A stretch of 64,000 bases of DNA. It comes from Epinephelus fuscoguttatus. Its lineage: Eukaryota; Chordata; Actinopteri; Perciformes; Serranidae. Positions 45,309-57,300 of this stretch are shown one piece after another. Each line of letters opens with the position of its first letter. Within the stretch, counting starts at the first letter, position 1. Under the pieces are notes generated by a model that worked only from the letters and a program-made list of their open reading frames with translations, ran no database searches and was not told where the DNA came from. The translations under genes were made by a program, and so were the position numbers. The stretch lies in NCBI RefSeq assembly GCF_011397635.1, contig NC_064761.1, positions 39,954,143 to 40,018,142 of the forward strand, in the 5' to 3' direction.

Positions 45309-48300
45309 CTGAGGACGGAGAAGAGGAGGAGGGTTTTTAATGATGTGTTGAGGGGGAAAAAAGCCTCACAGGACATGCTCGATTTAATGAGCAGTGCGTG
45401 TTTCAGAGTCAGAACTTACCGTGGACATCAAGGCGTGCAGTGCTGGATACAATGCCGGCGTCATTCTTGGCTGACACAGTGTACCAGCCAGCATCTTCTT
45501 TCATGGCTGGCTGGATGATCATACACAGGTAGCCACAGTTGTCCTGATGCATGCTGGGAAAGAAAATTGACACAAATTTAAAGGGTAAATTTGGATTTTT
45601 CAACCTGAACTCTGTTTTCCCATGTTGAGTGAGTAATGGAAACAACAGTTTTTAAAATTGGTCCAGTATTGAGTGAGACGTCTGTGGCAGCAAAACAGGC
45701 TGCAATGTAATCAATCAGGGCAATTGTGCAACTGCAATTTCCATTCACTAAAAGCAATTCTTTTTTTTTTTCTTCTTTTTTTAAGTGTCTGACAACTTAT
45801 TGAAAGTACTCTTACAGAGATATACCTTTTTGTTGAATAGTAAAATCCTTTTAGTTTATCCTGAAACAGCCCCGAAATCAATATCGCCAAAGCCACCAGA
45901 CTCCATTTAAATAAACAGTCATTTTATCATCATAAAACTCACTTCATTCAAAGTCGACAGAAACAAGTATAAACCTCACATAAACCACTTGGTTTGACTT
46001 CCCACTGTTCCAACAATCACCAGCTCTGGTTTGGTTGAAATAAACCCTTAATTCACCCAGTTAGATGTGAAAATGTGCTGGCTCTGTTCACACTAAAATT
46101 GATGGTATTTACATGGAGTTTGGTGGGTTTGGCGATGGTGATTTCAGGGGCGTTTCTGGTTAAAGAGAAAAGATCTTACTCTTTAACATCAATGTCTCTC
46201 TCTGTAGAGATCCTAAAAGATCATCTGAACTTGCCAGTGGCACAAAGCGAGCACTTTTAGGGGACATAAACTGACAGTGTGATCATGTCCTGAGTGGTTA
46301 CAATGCATCCTGTTTTGCCGGCCTCAACTACAGCACTCTTGCTCAATACTGGAGCAGTTTCAAAAATTGTTGCTCTCATCAGTCATTTAGACAGAAAACA
46401 TTGGAAGTAGTGTCCAGGTTGGAAACATATTCTGATGTCCATGTTATTGGGGAATGCTCTTAATCTGGTTTAATCACACTGGATGTTTCTTACCTGATTC
46501 TGTCTGTGTTGTGAGTGAATGACTCATTCTCTCTCTTCCAGAAGATTTGTGGGTAGGGAACCCCTGTGACACGACACTCCAGTCGCACAGGATGACCCTC
46601 AGCCACACTTGTGTTCTGCAGCTTCTCGACGAACGAAGGCGCCTTGTGCATCTCTTTGGCTGTGGAGAGAGCGTGTTACTGTGATGTTTTCCTGCTCCGA
46701 ATCATGCCAGCATGTATCGTCTGCGTACGTGCCCTTTACTGTATTAAATGTTTCTGTTTACCTGCAACAATGAGCTCCAGGTTAAAGGAGTTCTGCCCAG
46801 CTCGGTTGCTGGCGATGCAGGTGTAGATGCCCGCGTCACGGCTGGTGACGGGTTCGATGACCAGTGAGTGCACACCGTTTTCCCTCACCAGCATCTTGTG
46901 GGCGGAGTCAGGGCGGATGGTCTGCCCGTTCAGCTGCCAGATGAGGTCAGGAGTGGGCAGGCCGCTCACCTAACAGGGGCAAAAGAACACATTAAAATTC
47001 AGTCAATGTGTGAATGCTTGTTCGTGGAGCCGTCTGTGCTTGTTTTTGTTGGAGAAAATGAGTATATTAGCTGCATGTGTTCGGTGGGGGCAGTGTGTGT
47101 TTATTGGGAGTATGAAAACAGAAGTGTTTGGTTAATGTGTCTGTGCTGTGTTTGTCTAGAGGAGTCTGGTCGCCTGGATGCTTTGTCATGAAACCCAGCA
47201 ATTACTTCGCCCTGCCCCCCAGAAAGTCTTATTCTGATTTAGTTACTTTTTGGGTAAATTTCTGTGTCCTTGTTGTATCTCATTGTAGTCGTTATGTGTC
47301 TCTTTCAGGTATATTTGTGTGTTTATTGGTTGCTTTGTCTCATCATAGTCGTTTTGTGTCTCTTTGTAGTTCCTTTGCATCTCTTTGTGGTTGTTTTGTG
47401 CCTCTTTGGGGTCGATTTGTGATCTTTTTTGGTCCTTTTGTGATTTTTTTTGTAATGGTTTTATGTCTTTTTGCACTTCCTTTGCATCTCTTTGTGGTCA
47501 TTTTGTGTCTCTTTGAGGTTAATTTGTGTCTGTCTTGGTCCTTTTGTGACTTTGTGTGGTCCTCTAGTGTCTCTTTGAGGTTTATTTTTGTATTTTTGTA
47601 GTCATTTTGTGTCTCTTTGTAGTTCCTTTGTATCTCTTTGTGGTCATTTTGTGTCTCTTTGAGGTCATTCTGTATCCTTAGGGGTGTATTTGACTTTTTA
47701 GGTTGTTCTGTGCCTCATTGAGGTATGTTTGTGTCTTTTATGGTTGTTTCGTGACTTTTTGTTGTCATTTTACGTCTCTTTGTACTTACTTTGCATCTCT
47801 TTGTGGTCTTTTTGAGTCTTTCTGGTTAGTGCTAGTTAAGTTGAGTGACATTTCGTAGTTGAGGGCAAGCGGGGGCTGTGCGCCTAGACCCATTTGGCCT
47901 GTTCATTAATCCACCCATGCACATATTTGGTGTGACAATGTGAAATTCACAGATATCATGAAGTAGTGTAGACTAAGCAGTGATAGGTATTTTTGGAAGC
48001 GGCCCAATACGCTTTTAGAAGTCGGGACATTTTAAGCATGGAAAGTTTTGAAAGCCACAAATGATGTGGAATTAAATATTTGCTATAAATATCCCTGACA
48101 TTACGGGCTCTGAAGGAATGGAGACTCTCAGTTTATTTCTGACAACAAGCATAAAAAAGGCAGTCTTTTTATAGTGAGTTAATTGTGGGTCTGTTTTATT
48201 TTATTACATGTACCCGTTTTCAAAGAGTTTCTAAGTGCTGCAGGCTGGAGGGAGTTTAGGTGATGACGAAGAAGATAAAGAGAGAAAATGAGCACAAGTG

Positions 48301-51300
48301 GTGTGAGTGGAAATAATTGTAGAAAACCTGATCCCACTTAATCCCTGAAAAATGACACCTCTGTATTCGCCCTGTGTGCTTTGAGCCATTCATAACGTGA
48401 GGAAGTGATGAAACATTTTTATTCCCCAAAGAACCTGGAATGCACGAAAAGGGAAATGTTTCTTTGGCAGCGGAGACATGGAGCCTCCCTGAAAGCAATA
48501 CAGACACTGAATTAAAGGGCGGATCTGAAATGGCTCTCTCTATTACTATGATTAACATATTCTCTTTGGTGAGGGCATTTTCCTTTCCAGTCATGTCTCA
48601 GTTATTTTAAACCATCTGTCTTTCTTTGCTTTATCAAAGAGTAGCAGCATGGATCGGATACTGTGTTCACCTACAGGTTAGAAACACAGGAGGTTAGAGC
48701 AGAAGCTGGCAGTTAGCTAAACTGTTCCACTAGTTTAGATCATTATCCCATTAGATTACACTTACTGTAAGAGAACAGGCAGAGGGTTAAAGTAAAAATG
48801 TGACATAACTTCTCAAAAAAAGGCCTTGAAACTGCGGTCATGTACAAAAAAGGTCTTCCTCGCATTGAAGTTCATAGCTCAACATGCCACAGCAGACTGA
48901 AAAACATAGTGTATAATTTGTCTTTCCTCCTTTTAAGTTTTAAAAATGTCCCTCAGTGAGCAGCGCGTGTCTCAAAGCCAAGCTGACCAACCACACTCCA
49001 ACGACTTCTTGTATGAATCTCTTCAGGAAAGTGGTTTGCTTCTTATTGACAAAGGTTTGAATTGTGAAGTGTACTGTATTGCCTTTCTTAATTTACCGTA
49101 AAACTTCAATTAGTAGCCTGGGCTATTATTTGCTTAAATCACTGAACTCGACAGGCTTTTATTTGGGACGTGTGTTTATCTTGATGTTGTTAGTATGGAC
49201 CTTTCAGTGGCTGGGATGCATGGTGTTTAAGAGGAAAATATCTAAGATAAACCATGCAGGATATTCCTAAAATAAATAAATAATAAAATTTATAATTTTT
49301 TTCTCTCTTTTTTAATCTGAACACATTTGCATTTTTAAAAATATTTTATTTTATCTTGTTTATTTTATTTTTTAATTTATGACATGTTATCTACTAGTGT
49401 TATTTCTGTGATGAGTTTCAATGCGTAGCTTGAATCTCAATAAAAAATCTGACGCCAAAAAAAAAAAAAAAAAATCTTTTACCAAGCCACACTGTAAAAA
49501 TAGCTAATTTTAGGCACTAAAAAAAATTAGTGAATAACTGTTTTATATGGAAAGTGTTTCGATACAGCCGTTGACCTTCCTTCCTCATGTAGTCTCATTG
49601 TAGACCCATGTTAGCACAGGTTGCACTCTCAGGAGTAAGAGGTGTGTATTTACCTTGCAGTCCATCCGGCACAGTCGGCCCTCCTGGACGATGAGGTCAC
49701 CGGGCGCCTGCAGGAAGTGGGGGCGGAAGTGACGCTCTTGGATGTTATCGTTCTCATCGCCGCTGTCTCTAGACCTGGACCTGGGCCTGATAGAGAGAGG
49801 GAAACGTACAGTTTTGGGGATCAAACACTGACTTCTCGATGTTTTGTGAAGCATTTTAGCAACTTTAATTAATTTCTATTTTAAAAAAGTGGAATTTTAA
49901 CAGAAAAAAGACTCAATTTTGTCAAAGAAGACACATTTTGTTAGAGAAAATCAACAAATTCCAGCTTTTAGAAGTATTTCATTTGCACAGAGCCTTTTAG
50001 TTTTGCAGATGTGGGATTAAGACTCCCTGTGGAGCATCAATCTCAGTGTTTTTTGGGGAAGCTTGCTGGGAGTTAAACATTTAAGAAACAGAGTGCAATA
50101 CTCTTTACACATTCATGCTTTCTTGTAGATGATACATCCCTTCTTTCATAGACATAACATGAACTTTGGGGCCTTTTTTCTTCCACTTGCTTATTCATGG
50201 ATTCACGGATTTATTATTTTCATTATACAATACAGGATTGCACAATGTTTTTCTATGAGAGTCTCCCTCCACCCTGTAGAGCAGGTCAGGACCTTTAGGT
50301 GTTCCTGTGATTAGGCCCTATTACAATGACATCACCGCTCTGCCTGCACGTCAACCACGGAGGGAGAAGAAAGAGAGTGGGAGACACTGATTGTTATCTC
50401 CATCTCTCTTCTCTCTCAAAACATCTCCGAGCTCAGGGAGTGTTCATCTAGATAACAGACTACAGGTGTTTTTATATGCTGTGAGGAGCGTCTGTGATCT
50501 TCAGTGCATTTTTTCCAATATCTGGGCTCGGATGAGTGCGCACTGTATATACAAGGTCATTAGAGCAATGAAAAACAGAACAGAGCAAACAGGTGTTCCC
50601 TCTCATTAACACGGAGCTTTTCTTCCCTGAGCCGACAGCCCAACAAAGGAAAGAAAACTGATTCAGCACACAGCAAGTATTTGCGTAAATAGCAGCTTCT
50701 TGGAACATTTGACATCAGAAAAATACACACTATAAAATCTTTGTGAGTGAGCACAGAAGTCACGCAGATGGTGAACAGCCTGCAGCACATGTGCCAGCCA
50801 GCAGCTCCAGGTTGTGAATTAAACACCAAGATATTCTGTTTAGTCTTTACTCCGTCTCTTGTGGGTCAGTGAAGTCTCACCTGCGCATGTGTCCGGGTGT
50901 GGAGCGTTGGCTTCGGCCTCGCTGGTTCACAGCCTGGACCATCATCCTGCCGGTGCAGCTCACCCGGCCCTGTGAGGGGAAGATAGACACGGAGAGAGGG
51001 AGCTCATGAGATGTTGACACTCCACCGCAGCACACACAGCAGTCAGACAGGGAGGAGGAAATAAAAAGTGAGTGCTGGAGCTGGAAAGAGCTGTTAGAAA
51101 GCCTGTAGCACATGGACTTTTGACCCTCATCAGGGCTTTAGCGGTTTCCCGTCTCAACGCCCTCTTCCTCTTCAGGCTGGAGACTATTATCTTAATACTC
51201 ATTATTCTCTCGCTAATGAGCACTGACCTCTTCTAAGAGCAGCCAAACAGGCGTGTGTGTGCATTTTTTTCTTTTAATGAAACACTGCATGGAAATTTAT

Positions 51301-54300
51301 GTAATATTTAGTGGTGTGGGATTTTTTTCTAGAGCTCTGCACCCATCTGCTCACCTCAGGGTTGCCTGCCATGATGGTGTAGTTGCCGTCATCATCCAGT
51401 GAAGCTGCAGCAGTGTGCAGAGAGCAGGTACCATCAGCGTCACGGCTGATCCTGTAGTGCTCGCTTCTTTTGGAGATCTGCTTGCCATCTTTGAACCAGT
51501 AGACCTGTGACACAAGATGACAGATCAGACAAGTTAGCTTTTTATTTGTAGGGGAGACAGCCCAGGTGAATAGGGTAAAACTTTTAACTGATAGATATCA
51601 CCATGAAACTGAATACTGAATACTTACATCAAGATGTAAGATAAGAAAAAGGTCATTTTTTGTATTACACATTTTATGAAATTAAATGTTTAAATATGAA
51701 AATGATGAATTATTTAATTGAATATGTGCAGATCTGCATACATTTCCAGAACAGAAATCTGAGCTAAAAGCAAGGTTCAAAATTATTGTTTTATTTTGTT
51801 GACATATTAAGAGTTGACAGTTTTTACAAAGGGAATTTTAGATATCTTAGTTTAATTAGTCCATAAATCAGAAAGTACTGTCAAAAGCCTTAAAAAAAAA
51901 TAAAAATAAAAATCTATTTTCGACATGCTTTTAGGAATAAAATGTCATATATATCAGGCTATGAATGATATATGAACAAACCCCTCTGTAAAAACCTTAT
52001 GCAGGATATGGGAAAAAAATCATTTTGATGACTTACATTAAGGTACTTATTTTTGTATGACAAGGTTTCAATGTTATGTTTAAAGGTTCTGTGTGTAACT
52101 TTCACAAAATCCTTGTTATTAGTGACCTTTCTCTCCTCTGTTGTGTTTACACTAAACTCAGAGTTTGAACAATAGAATATTTTTTGTTGACTTGCACTCT
52201 TGTCATACGCGCGTGAAATCACTGAATCGATTTTTTTCGAATTTTGCGATGTTAGCTAGGTAGCAATTTGTACATGTTAGCAAGCAAGCTAATATTAGCT
52301 AACATTAGCATATGTATACAATTACATACAGTCCTTTTAAATATGCAAATGAAGCATTATCTAATTAAATGTGTGATTAAATATGTGCCTTTTGCATATA
52401 TTTTATTTATTTATTTATTTTTTTTTACATTTTAAACAAAAATGCAGTATCATCTTTAAATTGTTTTGCTGCAGTGCTCGATCTCTCTTCCACCTCTATC
52501 TCTGCCTTTCTTTTAATCCATCACTTCATTCTGAAGCCTGTCATCACCATGCCATTAATGTGCACAGAGCCAGGCAGCCAGCCCGGGCCAGTGTGTTCTC
52601 CTGCAAAGGGCCTCCCCTTATCACAACACAGAGCATATGTACAATATCTGCACCCTCCATCATCAGCATCACACATCAGCAACTCCCGAAGCCAGGGAGT
52701 CATGCCATCATCAGTGCTTCAAAATGACCATCTATTGATAATCACCACAGCATCACCACCAACAATGTTTAGTCATTCAGGGTGATGAGATTGTTTCCGT
52801 GACTGTTCAACCTCCCACCTTTGGTTTGGGGTCTCCGTGGACCTTGCAGGAGAAGGTGACTGGCATGCCCTCGAAGACTTTGTAGTGTTTGAGCTTCTGG
52901 TCGAAGGATGGTGCCACCCCCTTCCCGGCTGAGTCTTCATCGTGCTGCACGTCGTCGTCTGATTCCTCCACGGGAGAACGCTCCAGACGAAATTCAATCT
53001 CACTGATCAGGCGCTGCTCAAAGCTGGACACTTTGTATTCCTACATGACAGAGAAGGAGAAAGAGAAAATATTTAGAGACAGCAGACAGTAATACTAGAC
53101 TAGGTTGGCGTGATCACGTGGCAGTGGCAAGCATGTGTAAGAGCGTGCGGAAAGCTCTCAATAAAACCCTGTTTGCCCTATTCCACATTTTCTACACACC
53201 CATTAACCTGTCTTCATTGTCACCCCAACTACCAACTTTCTCTCAATTTCCTAATTCTCTCTGCCCAGATGAGCCACTCCTCCTCCCCACCACCTCCCAT
53301 CAATCTCTCATCACTGTAGCTCTGCTGAGGCAGAGAGAACATCTGCAGAGCGGCGTGGTCCGATGACACATCATCACACAGATAATGACAGGCCTCGGGA
53401 ACAGCTGCAGAACCAGCATTTATCCTCAATCTGCCACTCATAACGACAGCAATCACAGAAGTAGCCCATCCTGATCTACTGAGGTATTATCCTGTAATAG
53501 CACTGAGGCAGCTGCTGCAGCATGTTCCTTTTTACATATCTAACAAAGTAATATTCAATTATCCCTCCTTTCTAAAGACATAGCTTAATTGCTTCTTAAA
53601 TCTTGAACGCAGATTAACATTGCGGCATGCATTGCGTGATGGAAACAAGATAGAGCTAAGTGCAGTCTGTGTATAAACCAAACATGCTGACAGATACTTG
53701 TGTTGCAATCAAGCTCCAACATGCTTCAGTATCTGACTGAGTTCAAACTAACCATACTAAACAACAACAACCTACTGTAAGAGGTGCAGGGACCAAGTTT
53801 TACACATGCTCAATCAGTTCTGTTCTGTTGTGTTTACAGACACACCTGCTTGTGAATGGACTACACAGTGAATACAGAACCACAGGGACCGAAAAACAAA
53901 CTGATGCCCGTTGTTTTCCATTTGTTCCCTTATCAGCTAATCCCCAGTCCTGACCCTGCTCAGGACAAAGTGAACGCACCCTAGCTTTTAGCGTGACTTT
54001 GTGTGCACATTTTACACAGAGTGAGTGAAAAACCGGGAGGTGACAGAGAGAAACAAAAAGGTTTCAAACACCTTTTGCGGAAAATGGGGAGATGGCTTGA
54101 TTTCCTGTTGAGAGAAAAAAGTGGTTTTGTGTGTTGTACCATCACTGTGCATCACAGTTAGTCTGTATGTGTGTGTTCAGTGTGTGTGCATGTTCAATCT
54201 TACCTGCTCCCAAAACAGAAAATTTAAATTCACATGCTTCACCATGAAAACACAGTTTCTCACGATGCATTCCCAGGCTCAGAGCCATGCAGTGCTGTAA

Positions 54301-57300
54301 CGCCACAACCAATCAGATTGCTCGTCATGCCAACAGGCTAGATCACACGAGGTGGCAGTGTGGACACGACTTGTGTTCTAATGGTGTTGCCTAAACCTGC
54401 ATTGTGACTTCACGTAACAGTGTGTGTGGCACTGTGTCATTCAGAGCCCCTTCATTCTGCTGTCATTTTTTGGTACAATTTTAAGTAACAATAATAAACA
54501 GACAGTTCACCTCCAAATCAAAAATACATGTTTTCCCTTTTACCTGCAGTGCTATTTATTAGTCTAGATTGTTTTGGTGTGAGTTGCAGAGTGTTGGAGA
54601 GATATAGTCCGTAGAGATGTCTGCCTTCTCTAGAGCACCAAAAAAATCTATTTGAAAAATTCAAACAGAAGTGTCTCTTTCCAGAAATCACGACCCGTAA
54701 ACTTGGGATAATCCCCAGACCTTGTTGTGAGCAGTTTTATGTGGGAACTATTTTCTTTACACTTAACTACACCTGCCAGCTATATCACTACATATAAGGA
54801 GGCGTGCAGCTACTCATGATCGTGAGGTTTGAGTTTGTGACAGCGCGAAATGTAAACATCAGTGGCATCCTCCTTGGCTGAGCTGTAACGTTAGCTAGCT
54901 CAGTGGTGCGAGGTGAGCAAGCAGTAGATGCAGGCTTCCTTCTGCTCAGTGATACAGTTGGTGGGTGTAGTTCGGTAGAAAGAAAATGGTACCTACATGA
55001 GACTGCTCATAACAATGTCTGTGTGTCATCTTGAGTAACTGGGTCATGATTTTTGGATAGAGACATTGCTGTTGAGTATTTCAAGTGTATGTTTTTGACA
55101 TTTTGAGCACCACAAGTTTATCTCCAACACTCTGCAACTCACACCAAAATAATCTTGATTGATAGACAGGACTACAGTAAAGAGGAAAACATCGACAAAT
55201 AGTTTCTTCCATGTGTGAATGAACAACCAGCACTGTGTTGAGGTGCTACACTCTCGCACTTCCACAGAACTACCTGGTGGCTCAAAGTCGGACAAACGTC
55301 TATGTGAGCCTTCAAACAGTGTTACTCAGCAGCATGTTTGCAGCAATGCTGGTTTCCACCAGTTTGCATAAACAGAGCTTTTTATGGAGGGCTCTGGAGG
55401 ACTTTGCAGTGTTTATACCCTGCTTTCATAACTTGTTCTTCAACAGTGTTTACAGGGACTGGGGGGGCAGGAGTGAGGGGGGTGCGCTGTAATTCAACAG
55501 TATATAAACAAAAACCAGTGTGTCATGAGATAGGAATGACACCAGCAACGTATCGGTGGACAAAACAGAAAGGTGCTTGTGTCGTGTACATGCAACAGTG
55601 GGAGTCCTGGAGGAAAAAACAGCACAGCTAGTGTTGTGTGTTGGTCAAACACTTCCATGCCTGTGTGATTTCAGGTGAGTGTGTACGTGTGTGATTTTCC
55701 TCTCCAAGTGTGTGGATCCTGATAAAGAGCCACCGTACCTGTGTGACCGGCTCCTCCTCTGTCTCCTGTGTGTTTAAGACTGTGGCAGCGTTGTCGGCAC
55801 CCAGCAGTCTGCGAGCCATCTTCTCCTCATAGGTTAACCTCTGGAAGCAGGGATTAATGGGATCAGCCGGGGGTTAGTTTGTGAGTTGCAGAAAACACTC
55901 ATACACACCATCAGCTAGCAACTGTATCTTGTGTTAATTAGGGATGTAATTATTTATGGAGAAAACATTTGAATTTATTTCAGGGTGCATGGCACAACAA
56001 GATTAAATACACTTTTATGGGTAGTTTTTTTTACATGAATAGTTGTATGACTTGTTAATCTGTGTTAATGACATGTGATTGCCTGCAAACACACAGTTGT
56101 TTCAGTAATGGAATAAGGCTAACACACACACACACACACACACCTGTTGACCATTGCTTATGCGCTCCTCTTTAAAGCGCAGTTTTCTCTCCAAGTCCTG
56201 GATGACAGCGTCCTTGGATCCTTGGATGTCCGAGTCAGAGGCCATGCGGGGCGTCTTGGTGACTGAGGACTTCCTGGGGAACGCTTTGCTGAAAGAAGGA
56301 CAAAACAGAAACATTTGTCAGCATTACCGCCGTGACACTCTGCTCTGTGACGCACGCACATTATCTCAACGTGTCGCAGCTCCTCTTCCCTCTGCAGCTC
56401 CTTTTGCTCCCACTCTGGCTCTCTCATATCCACCCTTATCTGGACTTGTCCAGCTATAGCATTCCACAATGTGTCTTCTTATCTCTCACAACTGCGGCAG
56501 GAATGCCAGGGTGAGAGGGGGAGGGCAGAAGTGAGTGAGGGGCTGATGAAAAATTACTGGCAAAAACTTTAAGGTGGAATGTCCTTGATGGAGGGGGGAA
56601 AAAAATCAAAAATTTCTCCCTCCTGGACGGCCATCAGAAGAGAATTATCTAGACAACAGATTTTTATCGGCTAACTTAATATGCAGAGCTCAAGATTGAA
56701 ATCCAGCAACCTATCAGTCCACATGAGCTGCGCAAATAACTCTCTGAAGTGATAGATCTTGACAGCTAACAATTACAAAACCAAAGTCTGAGTGTTTATT
56801 TGATTTTTGACACACCTTTCACTCTGGGGTCATCTTGTATATTTTCTTCCTCTGTGGGTGCTAAAGCTCTTGCACCTTTGTGTCTATGTGTGCAGGTTGT
56901 GTGTGTTTCAAAGAAGTCTTTAGTTAGCGTTTCCCTGTAAACATGCTGTATAAAAATGTAAACATGTCATATTCCATCTAGCAGACATTCCGCCTCTGGT
57001 TGCCAGCAGGTTTATCTGACGAGGAGCTCAACTCGCCTGAGACACATTGTGTATAAAGAAAACACTTACGTAACTTGACAGACACTGTACAGAGAGCTGT
57101 AAAAGTGCATGTGAGGGATACTTACACAGTGCCGTTGCCTTTAGGAAGGCCCAGGGCGTTGACTGTAGGACTGCCGGGTGAGGAAGGCGTGGAGGGCAAC
57201 ACTGAGGACAGGAAGCTGGAGGCTGGAGATGGAGGGACGGAGGAGAATGGCGAGGACATATCTGAGAGGGGTGGAGACATGGGCATGGGCGGAGGGGGAG

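Noticed and set aside
47128..47601. 157-codon plus-strand hydrophobic frame resembling a multi-pass membrane protein
   Set aside because: It is produced by the T-rich 21-base minisatellite; the apparent membrane segments are repeat artefacts.
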